Source: Clostridium sp. BSD9I1 (GTDB lineage: Bacteria; Bacillota; Clostridia; Clostridiales; Clostridiaceae). From it: a stretch of 64,000 nt of DNA. The stretch is taken from assembly GCF_900185645.1 (NCBI RefSeq), contig NZ_FYAM01000006.1, forward strand, positions 186,001 through 250,000, in the 5' to 3' direction. The notes under the pieces are model-generated. The model was given only the letters and a program-made list of their open reading frames with translations, was not told the origin of the DNA and made no database searches. Below are positions 18,901 to 26,362 of the stretch, piece after piece; position 1 is the first letter of the stretch, and every line of letters starts with the position of its first letter. The position numbers and the translations under genes were made by a program.

Positions 18901-19726
18901 TTCTCATTGGAAAATAAATTTATGGAGTAAGGAAGATTTTAAAGAGGAAATAATAGAAAGGGAAGAAAGAGACATATTAAAAGAACTTGAAGTTTTTTCA
19001 GGAACTGAAGAAATAAGCAAGTTCAAAGCTGAAATAGAACGAAGACTTCAGTTTTTGTATCCTTATAAAGAGGCTTCTATTATACCTGCAAAATTTTCAG
19101 TATCAGAAATTAAAAGAAGATTTTCACCTTTAGATGAGGAAAATTCTCAGGATATGTTTAAATCAGTTATACTTAAAAAGCCACTGTTCCTAGAAAAGAT
19201 AAAAAAATTTACAGCAGCGGAAAAAGGAACTTTTATGCACCTTGTAATGCAACATTTAGATATAGCTAATACTGAAGGTATAGAAGATATAAAAAGGCAA
19301 ATAAATTTAATGGTAATAGATGAGTTTTTAACCGAGGATCAGGCAGAGTCTATAAATATTTATAAAATACTTAAATTTTTAAAAAGCGATTTAGGACAGA
19401 GAATGAAGAAGTCTGCTAAAGTAAAAAGAGAACTTCCTTTTTATATAGAAATACCAAGTGGTGAGCTTTATAAAGAACTTCCTTCTAATATATATAAGGA
19501 TGAAAAGATACTTATACAAGGAGTGATAGATGCATTCTTTGAGGAAGAAGAAGAATTAGTACTTTTGGATTATAAGACAGATTATGTAGAAGAAGTAGAA
19601 GAATTTAAGAAAAAATATTCCCTCCAGTTAAAATATTATAAAAGAGCTTTGGAAAAAATAACAGAAAAGAAAGTTAAAGAAGTTTATATTTATTCATTTC
19701 ATAAGGAAGAAAATTATAAATTGTAA
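15956..19726 (+). CDS. addA: ATP-dependent helicase/nuclease subunit A
   Basis: Helicase and nuclease subunit of the AddAB recombinational-repair complex, the Gram-positive counterpart of RecBCD. The 1256 residues start at GTG with GAGGAGGG upstream. Walker A is AAAGSGKT (residues 25-32). Other superfamily 1 motifs are VVTFTNAAAAEMKERI, VDEYQDSN, GDVKQSIYRFRQA and SIHKSKGLEFPVV. The C-terminal RecB-type nuclease motif is in GVIDAFFEEEEELVLLDYKTDYV-like sequence around residue 1200. AddB, normally encoded directly upstream, is not here; the upstream neighbour is the divergent polC. Confidence 0.95.
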   Translation: MGETKWTKEQESAIYTKGCNLLVAAAAGSGKTAVLVERIIKKITDEENPMDIDKLLVVTFTNAAAAEMKERIGEAITRELDKNPDSKVLQRQLTLLSKANITTIHSFCLNVIRNNFHILDVDPSFRVADETETILLKQEALDEIFDESYEEDKVSSEFLSLVESYGGRDDKKVMEMVENIYHFSQSMPWPESWLEEAIEVFNVKEDFNFENTTWAEILVENIKIELEGFKNRLKKAVNMLEEDELLNPYKEIINEDLNFVEDLIMEESFGSMAEKIFLYSHSVLPRKKLDEYLKEIKEKAVKVRNDVKDKLKGIRESYFQGHEDIKSQLQGLYPRMKVLKDLVINFSMRYAEKKREKNIIDFNDIEHFCLYILTQFTEKDEIIPSSIAVEYRRKFEEVLVDEYQDSNLVQEVILNSVSRQPNIELQDSKLTVPNLFMVGDVKQSIYRFRQAKPELFLEKYNTYEEGQGENRKIKLFKNFRSRENVIHGVNFIFKQIMSKNLGELDYTDEEALNPGAYYPEPEEGINYAGAVELHLMEKNSLKNQSTLEGEDVEEETEEDAPDNIKLEANMVCKIIKNLMSSSENPYMVWDKNINIYRRLQYRDIVILMRATKSYAPTFTEEMNNTGIPVFADSTSGYFETAEVKTILALLQVIDNPRQDIPLLAVLRSPIFSFSAEEIIDVRLINKELSFYEIINNIVSMDDIEAIEEKDNIRALNKDFIKKIEYFHKKLEKWRDRVVNYPLDQFIWSLYTETGYYGYVGAMPGGIQRQANLRVLFERAKQYESTSYRGLFNFINFMNKLRYSSGDMGSAKIIGENEDVVRIMSIHKSKGLEFPVVILAGSGKQFNLQDTKKSVLFHHKLGFGPEYVDLEKRVSYDTIMKEVIKKKINLETLSEELRILYVAFTRAKEKLIITGMVKDLDKTLEKWCDKAQEEGEKIPTYAVMEGKSYLDWIVPPLTRHSDCRCLLERIGLDISSSHWSMDNSHWKINLWSKEDFKEEIIEREERDILKELEVFSGTEEISKFKAEIERRLQFLYPYKEASIIPAKFSVSEIKRRFSPLDEENSQDMFKSVILKKPLFLEKIKKFTAAEKGTFMHLVMQHLDIANTEGIEDIKRQINLMVIDEFLTEDQAESINIYKILKFLKSDLGQRMKKSAKVKRELPFYIEIPSGELYKELPSNIYKDEKILIQGVIDAFFEEEEELVLLDYKTDYVEEVEEFKKKYSLQLKYYKRALEKITEKKVKEVYIYSFHKEENYKL

Positions 19727-19764
19727 CAAATGTTACTGGATAATAATTATTAGCGTGTTATAAT
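19723..19764 (+). promoter_or_regulatory. ldh promoter region with 14-bp palindrome
   Basis: GTAACA-AA-TGTTAC at 19723-19736 is a perfect palindrome overlapping the addA stop codon. A perfect -10 TATAAT is at 19759-19764, 42 bases before the ldh start. The palindrome sits near the -35 position, where a repressor would act. It differs from the usual Rex operator (TTGTTAAN4TTAACAA), so Rex cannot be claimed. Confidence 0.5.
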
Positions 19765-19806
19765 ATACCTAAGTTAGAAACAAAATACAAACTAGAGGTG
19801 AATATT

Positions 19807-20754
19807 ATGAAGAAAAATACTATAAAAGTTTCTATAATAGGTGCAGGTTTTGTGGGTTCTACCACTGCATATGCATTGATGATGGAAGGATTAGCTTCAG
19901 AAATAGTAATTGTTGATATAAATAAAGAAAAAGCCGTAGGGGAAGTTATGGACTTAGCTCACGGAATTCCCTTTGTAAAACCTGTGGATATACTTGCAGG
20001 AGATTATAAGGATACAAAGGACTCAGATATTGTAATTATAACTGCAGGAGCAGGACCAAAGCCAGGAGAAACAAGACTTGATTTGATAGATAAGAATTAT
20101 AAAATATTTAAATCAATGGTACCTGAAATAGTAAAATATAGTCCTAACTCAATATTACTTGTGGTTTCAAATCCTGTGGATATATTAACATATGTAACTT
20201 ATAAGCTTTCAGGATTTCCACCTGAAAGAGTAATTGGTTCAGGCACTGTACTTGACAGTTCAAGATTTAGATATCTCTTAAGTAAGCATTTCAATGTAGA
20301 TGTAAGAAATGTCCATTCTTATATATTAGGAGAACATGGTGATTCTGAAATAGCTGCTTGGAGTTTGACTAACATAGCAGGGATAGATGTAGATAACTAT
20401 TGCAAGTGCATATGCAAAAATTGTGATGGAAACTTTAAAATGGGTATTCTTGATCAAGTAAGAAATGCAGCATATGAAATACTAGATAGAAAAGGATATA
20501 CTTCTTATGCAGTAGCATTAGCCGTTGTAAGAATAGTGGAAGCAATACTTAGAGATGAAAACTCAATACTTACAGTATCTACCTTATTAAAGGGGGAATA
20601 TGGTATTGAAGATGTGTATATGGGAGTACCTACAGTAGTAGGGGATACTGGTGCGAAAAGAATACTTGAAGTAAACTTAAATGAAGAAGAAAAAAGAAAC
20701 TTAAAAGAATCTTCAGGAGTATTAAAGGAAAGTCTTAGTGAAATAAAATTTTAG
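19807..20754 (+). CDS. ldh: L-lactate dehydrogenase
   Basis: Reduces pyruvate to L-lactate with NADH, a fermentative sink for electrons. The 315 residues carry the NAD motif [13 protein letters not shown], the substrate-loop arginine in [18 protein letters not shown], and the catalytic histidine in LGEHGDSE. The Lys/Arg balance and EHGDSE motif favour LDH over malate dehydrogenase. An unusual Cys-rich segment, [12 protein letters not shown], follows the catalytic His. The start was set at the ATG at 19807, six bases after AGAGGTG; the GTG at 19798 is part of the Shine-Dalgarno stretch. Confidence 0.93.
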   Translation: MKKNTIKVSIIGAGFVGSTTAYALMMEGLASEIVIVDINKEKAVGEVMDLAHGIPFVKPVDILAGDYKDTKDSDIVIITAGAGPKPGETRLDLIDKNYKIFKSMVPEIVKYSPNSILLVVSNPVDILTYVTYKLSGFPPERVIGSGTVLDSSRFRYLLSKHFNVDVRNVHSYILGEHGDSEIAAWSLTNIAGIDVDNYCKCICKNCDGNFKMGILDQVRNAAYEILDRKGYTSYAVALAVVRIVEAILRDENSILTVSTLLKGEYGIEDVYMGVPTVVGDTGAKRILEVNLNEEEKRNLKESSGVLKESLSEIKF

Positions 20755-20765
20755 TATAGCAAAGG

Positions 20766-20817
20766 TGATAGGTGCTAGGGCTGAGTTACCAGTAAGCTAG
20801 TAACCAGTCCCTAGTCC
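20766..20817. repeat. GTTACCAGT/CTAGTAACCAGT intergenic repeat
   Basis: Between the convergent ldh and patatin genes lies a run of related words: GGTGCTAGGG, GAGTTACCAGTAAG, CTAGTAACCAGTCC, CTAGTCCCTA. It is part of the dispersed family seen at 6392 and 51653, here without a clear central hairpin. Confidence 0.45.
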
Positions 20818-21708
20818 CTAAAAATTTCTCGTTTCGAGAAATTCTTGAGCACTTCTATAGCCTGACCGATAAAGGTTTAGGCTTTTTTCTTTGGTAATAT
20901 CAAATTCTTTAGAGTCTACATCCTCTATAGGAATTAAAATGGAACGTTTAATATTTTCCTCCTTTACCCAGTCATCTTCTATGTTTTGACTTCTGATGGT
21001 GTCAGCCATATCAAATAAAAGAGAAAGAGGATCGGTTTTACCTAGAGCGGTATAACTTACCTTAGATATTTTGAATTTAAATCCTAATGTGGAAATGGAA
21101 GTATTCATATTATCGAATATAGTTATTGGGTAATTACAACAAAGTGAGCCATCTACTATGAAACTTACTCCATCTTTATGGTTCAGTTCAACAGGTTTAA
21201 AATAAAAAGGTATGCTACAGCTCATTCTAACAGCTTTAGCAATAGGAAAGCTGTCTGGATCTATGCCGTATTCAGGCAAATCATCAGGTAAAATCATCAT
21301 CTTTTTTTTAGTTATATCGGAAGCTATTATTTTTAAAATGCATCCATTTTTACTTTTTAAATCCCCAAATGTAGTTATTCCTTTTTCTTTAAGTAATTTA
21401 TCAATCCATTCTTCTAAATAATCTCCTGAATATATACCCTTGTCTTTAAAAAAACTTATAGCTTTAGTCACCATAGTTTTTTTTATAAGCGTGTCACTAT
21501 CTATAAATTTAAGAAAGTTTACATTTATAAGTAAATCTTTTAATTCTTTAGAAGTATAACCTGAGCAAACTAAAGAGGCTATTAAAGAACCTGCAGAGGT
21601 ACCTGCAGCATTTTCCCATATATGTCCATGTTTTTCTAAACATGACAGTGCACCCACAAAGGCAATAGCTCGAAGCCCTCCTCCTTCAAAAACACCGTTA
21701 AACTTCAT
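20818..21708 (-). CDS. Patatin-like phospholipase
   Basis: A 296-residue lipid acyl hydrolase of the patatin family. The catalytic serine is in GTSAGS, the oxyanion hole in FEGGGLRAIAFVGAL, and the catalytic aspartate in the DGSL motif (VDGSLCCNYP). The start is the Met of MKFNGVFEGG with GAGGAAG upstream; an alternative start 10 codons earlier has no such site. No signal peptide is evident, so it is probably cytoplasmic or peripheral. Similar clostridial proteins are of unknown substrate. It is a lone gene convergent with ldh. Confidence 0.85.
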   Translation of the reverse strand: MKFNGVFEGGGLRAIAFVGALSCLEKHGHIWENAAGTSAGSLIASLVCSGYTSKELKDLLINVNFLKFIDSDTLIKKTMVTKAISFFKDKGIYSGDYLEEWIDKLLKEKGITTFGDLKSKNGCILKIIASDITKKKMMILPDDLPEYGIDPDSFPIAKAVRMSCSIPFYFKPVELNHKDGVSFIVDGSLCCNYPITIFDNMNTSISTLGFKFKISKVSYTALGKTDPLSLLFDMADTIRSQNIEDDWVKEENIKRSILIPIEDVDSKEFDITKEKSLNLYRSGYRSAQEFLETRNF

Positions 21709-21885
21709 TTCATCACTTCCTCTTAAAAATGCTATCAATATATTTATATGCTTATTAAATTATTAAGTTTCAATTATAAATTATTAATCTACAAATTTAT
21801 TTTAGGATTCTTTGATTTTATTTGGGCAAATTGGTAAAATAGGTTTATGATAACTAGAAATTATAAATTAGGAGCGTGAATATAA

Positions 21886-23112
21886 ATGCAAGAAGTAGTA
21901 GAAAGATTTTTAAAATATGTAAAGTTTGATACAAAATCAGATGAAGAATCAGGAGTTACTCCAAGTTCAGAAGGCCAAAAGGTTTTTGCAAAGGAACTTG
22001 GCAAAGAGCTTGAAAATTTAGGATTTACAAATGTAACAGTGGATGAAAAATTTTATGTAATGGCTGAAATTCCTTCAAATATAGATAAAGAGGTTCCAGT
22101 AGTAGGATTTATAGCTCACATGGATACAAGTCCAGATATGAGTGGAAAAAATGTAAACCCTAAGTTTGTAGAAAACTATGATGGGGGAGATATAGTTTTA
22201 AACAAGGAAAACAATATAGTACTAATGCCAAGTGAATTTCCAGATCTTAAAAACTATATAGGCAAAACATTAATTACAACTGATGGAACAACGCTTTTAG
22301 GAGCAGATGATAAGGCGGGAATTGCGGAAATAGTTACTGCTATGAGATATTTAATAGATAATCCTCAAATTCCACATGGTACTATAAAAGTGGCTTTTAC
22401 TCCAGATGAGGAAATTGGAGAGGGTGCAAATCATTTTGATGTGGAAAAATTCAATGCACATTTTGCGTACACTGTGGATGGAGGAGCTATAGGGGAGTTA
22501 GAATATGAAAACTTTAACGCTGCTTCAGCAAAGGTAACTATACAAGGAAGAAATGTTCATCCAGGCACTGCTAAAAATGCCATGATAAATTCTGCCCTTA
22601 TAGCTTCAGAATTTATGAGAGGTCTTCCTGAAAATGAAGTTCCAGAAAACACAGAAGGATATGAAGGATTTTATCACTTAACTTCTATAAAAGGAGAGGT
22701 AGAGTGTACTGAACTTAGCTATATAATAAGGGATTTTGATAAGGAAAGTTTTGAAAATAGAAAAAATGTAATACAACAAATAGCAAATAAAATAAATGAA
22801 AAGTATGGAAAAGAATTAGTATCTTTAAAAGTAAGGGATCAGTATTATAATATGAAGGAAAAAGTTGAGCCTTATAAATATATAGTGGACATTGCTTATG
22901 AAGCTATGATAGAGGCAGGAGTAATTCCAAAGGTAACTCCTATAAGAGGAGGAACTGATGGGGCTAGATTATCCTTTATGGGATTACCTACGCCAAACTT
23001 TTTTACAGGCGGACATAACTTTCATGGAAAATATGAATTTATACCTGTAGAATCTATGGAAAAGGCAGTAGAAGTAATACTTAAAGTAGTAGAAAAAACA
23101 ACTAAACTCTAA
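21886..23112 (+). CDS. pepT: Peptidase T (tripeptide aminopeptidase)
   Basis: A 408-residue M20B zinc aminopeptidase that removes the N-terminal residue of tripeptides. Metal-ligand motifs are [33 protein letters not shown], the dimerisation-domain histidine in [10 protein letters not shown], and the C-terminal [13 protein letters not shown]. The ATG at 21886 follows TAGGAGCG. It is monocistronic and ends at a hairpin at 23143. Its family (M20) is shared with the amidohydrolase at 10043, but the subfamilies differ. Confidence 0.95.
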   Translation: MQEVVERFLKYVKFDTKSDEESGVTPSSEGQKVFAKELGKELENLGFTNVTVDEKFYVMAEIPSNIDKEVPVVGFIAHMDTSPDMSGKNVNPKFVENYDGGDIVLNKENNIVLMPSEFPDLKNYIGKTLITTDGTTLLGADDKAGIAEIVTAMRYLIDNPQIPHGTIKVAFTPDEEIGEGANHFDVEKFNAHFAYTVDGGAIGELEYENFNAASAKVTIQGRNVHPGTAKNAMINSALIASEFMRGLPENEVPENTEGYEGFYHLTSIKGEVECTELSYIIRDFDKESFENRKNVIQQIANKINEKYGKELVSLKVRDQYYNMKEKVEPYKYIVDIAYEAMIEAGVIPKVTPIRGGTDGARLSFMGLPTPNFFTGGHNFHGKYEFIPVESMEKAVEVILKVVEKTTKL

Positions 23113-23142
23113 AATATAATATTTTAATAAAATTATATTTTT

Positions 23143-23187
23143 AGAAAAACATTAATCATAGAAGGGTTAATGTTTTTCTTTTTTTAT
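23143..23187 (+). terminator. Intrinsic terminator
   Basis: AGAAAAACATTAA (23143-23155) pairs with TTAATGTTTTTCT (23167-23179) around an 11-base loop, followed by a T-run. Confidence 0.85.
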
Positions 23188-23305
23188 ATTATTTGTATTA
23201 AGTGTAAAAAATAACAATTATTTTGAAAAAATATGTTGTAATTTGTTGAAAAAGTAAAAAAACAATGTTAATATTAAACTATGAAAGCAAAAGGGAGTTG
23301 AAATC

Positions 23306-24304
23306 ATGGAAACTTTAGAAGGTTGGCTTGCCAAGCAGGATATTTATACGGTTTTAATGTTTATAATTTTTATTTTTGCAATAATTATGCTTATAATTAA
23401 CATATATAAAAGAAAAAAAGCTGAAGAAATGCTTATAAAAACTCAACAGCTTTTAGATGAAGTTAGAGTACAGGATGAGATTACAACGGAGTTTTTTACA
23501 AATGTATCACATGAACTTAGAACTCCTTTAAATGTAATGCTTAGTAGTGTACAACTCATAGAACTTTACATACAAAAGGGAATGATAAAAGAAGAAGGCG
23601 TAAGTTTACATAAAAAGATAGATGTAATTAAGCAAAATTCATTAAGACTCTTAAAACTTATAAATAACTTAATAGATATGACGAAGATGAATTCGGGTTT
23701 TTATGAATTACAGCTTAAAAATTGTAATATAGTATCTGTAGTGGAAGAAAGTGTATTGTCCATGATAGAATATGTCGAAAGTAGAAATATAGAGTGCATT
23801 TTCGATACTGAAGTAGAGGAAATGTATATGAATTGTGACCCTGAAAAGATAGAGAGGGTAATGCTTAATTTATTGTCTAATGCAGCTAAGTTTACTCCTA
23901 AGGATGGAAAAATATATGTAAATATTTATCAAAGAAAAGATAAAGTTGAAATTAGTGTTAAAGATACGGGGATAGGTATCGCAAAGGATAAACAAAAAAT
24001 AATATTTGATAGATTTAAGCAAATAGAAGGAGCGGCAAGAGATAGTAAAGATAAAGGCAGCGGTTTAGGGCTTTACTTAGTGAAATCAATGGTAGAACTT
24101 CATAATGGAAATATTAAATTAAAAAGTGAACTAGGAAAAGGATGCGAATTTTTAATAACCTTTCCTATAGAAAATGTTAATGAAACTCATAATGAAATTA
24201 ATAGAGAAACTGATAAAGAAGTGGAGCCACAGTGGGCAAATTATGAAAAAAATGAATTATCAGGGCTCGAACTTTCAGATTTACTGAGTGGAAATGTCAA
24301 ATAA
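23306..24304 (+). CDS. Orphan sensor histidine kinase
   Basis: A 332-residue membrane-tethered kinase. It has one transmembrane helix (about residues 14-33), a short coiled linker, a HisKA domain with the phospho-acceptor His69 in FFTNVSHELRTPLN, and a HATPase domain with N-box NLLSNAAKFT, G1 box DTGIGIA and G2 box GSGLGLYLV. An acidic tail of about 40 residues follows. There is no extracytoplasmic sensor loop and no adjacent response regulator. It closely resembles the frameshifted kinase at 30862-32201. The ATG follows AAAGGGAG, and a hairpin overlaps the stop codon. Confidence 0.9.
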   Translation: METLEGWLAKQDIYTVLMFIIFIFAIIMLIINIYKRKKAEEMLIKTQQLLDEVRVQDEITTEFFTNVSHELRTPLNVMLSSVQLIELYIQKGMIKEEGVSLHKKIDVIKQNSLRLLKLINNLIDMTKMNSGFYELQLKNCNIVSVVEESVLSMIEYVESRNIECIFDTEVEEMYMNCDPEKIERVMLNLLSNAAKFTPKDGKIYVNIYQRKDKVEISVKDTGIGIAKDKQKIIFDRFKQIEGAARDSKDKGSGLGLYLVKSMVELHNGNIKLKSELGKGCEFLITFPIENVNETHNEINRETDKEVEPQWANYEKNELSGLELSDLLSGNVK

Positions 24305-24337
24305 GAAAGAACAGGTAACCCCTGTTCTTTCTTATTT
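24303..24337 (+). terminator. Terminator hairpin overlapping the kinase stop codon
   Basis: AAGAAAGAACAGG (24303-24315) pairs perfectly with CCTGTTCTTTCTT (24321-24333) with a 5-base loop and T-rich tail. Confidence 0.8.
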
Positions 24338-24482
24338 GACAATATTTTTGGATGTTTTTAATATTTACAAAATGTTTTGTAATGAACTGTAATACGAAAT
24401 ATCTTGCAAAATAATACAAACGTGATATACTAATATATGTACTAAAACAGGTTAACATAATATTAGAGGGAGGTGACATTGA

Positions 24483-24593
24483 ATGAAAGACGAAAAGATA
24501 TTTAACTTGACACAAGACGTTATAGACGAATGTTTAGAAGAAAGCATGGAAAAGCCAGAAGAAGAAAACTCTGCTTACAAAAAAAGCGCCTAA
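24483..24593 (+). CDS. Small acidic protein of 36 residues
   Basis: An ATG at 24483 follows GAGGGAGGTGA with ideal spacing, and the frame runs 36 codons to TAA. The product starts MKDEKIFNLTQDVIDECLEE and ends SAYKKSA. It is acidic and soluble with one cysteine and a likely amphipathic helix. It lies in its own unit, between the kinase terminator and a long hairpin at 24671. No family was recognised. Confidence 0.55.
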   Translation: MKDEKIFNLTQDVIDECLEESMEKPEEENSAYKKSA

Positions 24594-24670
24594 TAAAATT
24601 TTTAGGAAGGGGTAAAAGCCATAGGAGGTTAGGCTCCCATGGTTAAATATATGATAAAATATAGTTTATC

Positions 24671-24731
24671 AAAAAATAAATAAAAAACTTCCAAGCTTAA
24701 TTACAGCATGGAAGTTTTTTATTTATTTTTT
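24671..24731 (+). terminator. Long terminator hairpin
   Basis: A 23-base arm at 24671-24693 (ending AACTTCCA) pairs with 24709-24731 (starting TGGAAGTT) around a 15-base loop, with T-rich ends. It terminates the unit of the 36-residue protein. Confidence 0.85.
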
Positions 24732-24737
24732 GAAGTT

Positions 24738-24765
24738 AAAAAAGGGATGCCGTGAAGGGCACCCC
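24738..24765 (-). terminator. Minus-strand terminator of the Trp/Cys-rich gene
   Basis: Read on the minus strand, GGGGTGCC (24765-24758) pairs with GGCATCCC (24751-24744), with one G-U pair and a 6-base loop, followed by six T. It lies 49 bases after the stop of the small gene at 24814. Confidence 0.8.
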
Positions 24766-24813
24766 TGAAAAATCTATGCAAGTATTTACTATCATATTAA
24801 ATATATTATTAAG

Positions 24814-24918
24814 TTAACACCATGAAAAACAACTAAATAGGCATCTTAATATTGCACAAATTATAGCAATAACTATAATCCACCATATAAAGCACCATAT
24901 CCACCAGCAGCACCACAT
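24814..24918 (-). CDS. Trp/Cys-rich micro-protein of 34 residues
   Basis: On the minus strand AGGAGGTG is followed seven bases later by an ATG at 24918, and a frame of 34 codons ends with TAA at 24814-24816. By hand count the peptide has 7 Trp and 7 Cys. It begins MWCCWWIWCFIWW, continues with a hydrophobic stretch IIVIAIICAIL and one Arg, and ends CFSWC. It would be a single membrane-spanning or membrane-inserted peptide. An intrinsic terminator follows at 24765-24738. CATATAATA at 24976-24968 (minus strand) resembles a sporulation sigma -10 element. No family was recognised. Confidence 0.6.
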   Translation of the reverse strand: MWCCWWIWCFIWWIIVIAIICAILRCLFSCFSWC

Positions 24919-25147
24919 AAATTTCACCTCCTCTTTAAAAGACCGAGGCTATTATCCAAGGTTATTATATTATATGAAGATACATGCAGCTTTGATACTA
25001 CAATAGTTGGCTAGAAAAAGAAATATAAGTTTAGTATAATTAGGATAAATAATATTTTGAGAATTAAATGTGAATATAGATATGGATTAGAATCATAAAA
25101 GTAGAAATAAAGAGAAATTTAAATAATTAAGATTGGAAGGGATAAGA

Positions 25148-26362
25148 TTGCGAATACTTCATACATCAGATTGGCATCTGGGAAAAAGCCTAGAAGGATA
25201 TAGCCGGTTGGAAGAGCAGGAATTGTTTTTAGAGGACTTTATAGAAGTTGTAGAAAAAAATGATATAGATTTAGTTATAATTGCAGGAGATATATATGAT
25301 AATTCAAATCCTCCTGCTAGGGCAGAAAATTTATTTTATAAAGCACTTAATAGAATTTCTCAAGGGGGGAAAAGAGGAATTCTTATAATTTCAGGCAATC
25401 ATGATAATCCGGAAAGGCTTGTTGCTGCAAATCCTTTAGCTAAGGAACAGGGAATTATAATGGTTGGACTTCCTAAAAGTGTAGTACCTGTAGGGAATTA
25501 TGGTGAAATGGAAGTGATAGACTCCTGTGAGGGATGTATAGAAATTAAGATAAAGGATGAAAAAGCAGTTATTATAACCCTTCCTTATCCTAGTGAAAAG
25601 AGATTAAATGAGATCATCTCTGATAATCAAGAAGATGAACTTAGAAGAAGGGATTACTCAGACAAGGTAGGAGAAATCTTAGAAAACTTATCCTGTAAGT
25701 TCAGAGATGATACTATAAATATAATAGTTTCTCATCTGTTTATAAGAGGAGGAGAAGGAAGTGATTCTGAAAGACCTATTGAGCTTGGTGGAACTTTAGC
25801 AGTAGATATAAATAAGTTTCCTAAAAATGCTCAATATGCAGCATTAGGACATCTTCATAAGCCTCAAAGGGTTAAAGGAAGAGATTATCCTGTATATTAC
25901 TCAGGTTCTCCTCTTCAATATAGCAAAAGTGAGATAAACTATGCTAAATGTCTTTATATAGTGGATGTAAAGCCTAAGAAAGAAGCAAATATAGAAACTA
26001 TTATGATAAATACATACAAGCCAATTGAAATATGGAAGTGCAGCGGAATAGAAGAAGCTATAAAGAAATGTGAGGAAAATTCCTCGAGAGAAGTCTGGGT
26101 ATACTTAGAAATAACTATGGATACTTTTTTATCTCAAGAAGATATAAAAACCCTTAGAGAGTTAAAGAAGGATATTGTAGAAATAAAACCTAAAATAAAA
26201 AGTGAAGTTGAAGAGGAAATTGCATTTGAAAGCTTAAAGGAAAAATCAATGGATGAAATATTTAAGGAGTTTTATATAAACCAAAGAGGGGTAGAGCCTG
26301 AGAGTGAAGTTATGGATTTGTTTTTAAGTATAATACAGGGAGATGAAGAGGATGAAGCCTAA
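25148..26362 (+). CDS. sbcD: Exonuclease subunit SbcD (Mre11-like)
   Basis: Nuclease subunit of SbcCD, which cleaves DNA hairpins and processes double-strand ends. The 404 residues carry the Mre11 phosphoesterase motifs HTSDWHLGK, GDIYDNSNPP, ISGNHDNPERL, VSHLFI and ALGHLHKPQ, which bind two manganese ions. The start is the TTG at 25148, preceded by GGAAGGGA. The TTG at 25133 precedes that site and lacks its own. The 3' end overlaps sbcC by 11 bases, implying translational coupling. Confidence 0.95.
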   Translation: MRILHTSDWHLGKSLEGYSRLEEQELFLEDFIEVVEKNDIDLVIIAGDIYDNSNPPARAENLFYKALNRISQGGKRGILIISGNHDNPERLVAANPLAKEQGIIMVGLPKSVVPVGNYGEMEVIDSCEGCIEIKIKDEKAVIITLPYPSEKRLNEIISDNQEDELRRRDYSDKVGEILENLSCKFRDDTINIIVSHLFIRGGEGSDSERPIELGGTLAVDINKFPKNAQYAALGHLHKPQRVKGRDYPVYYSGSPLQYSKSEINYAKCLYIVDVKPKKEANIETIMINTYKPIEIWKCSGIEEAIKKCEENSSREVWVYLEITMDTFLSQEDIKTLRELKKDIVEIKPKIKSEVEEEIAFESLKEKSMDEIFKEFYINQRGVEPESEVMDLFLSIIQGDEEDEA

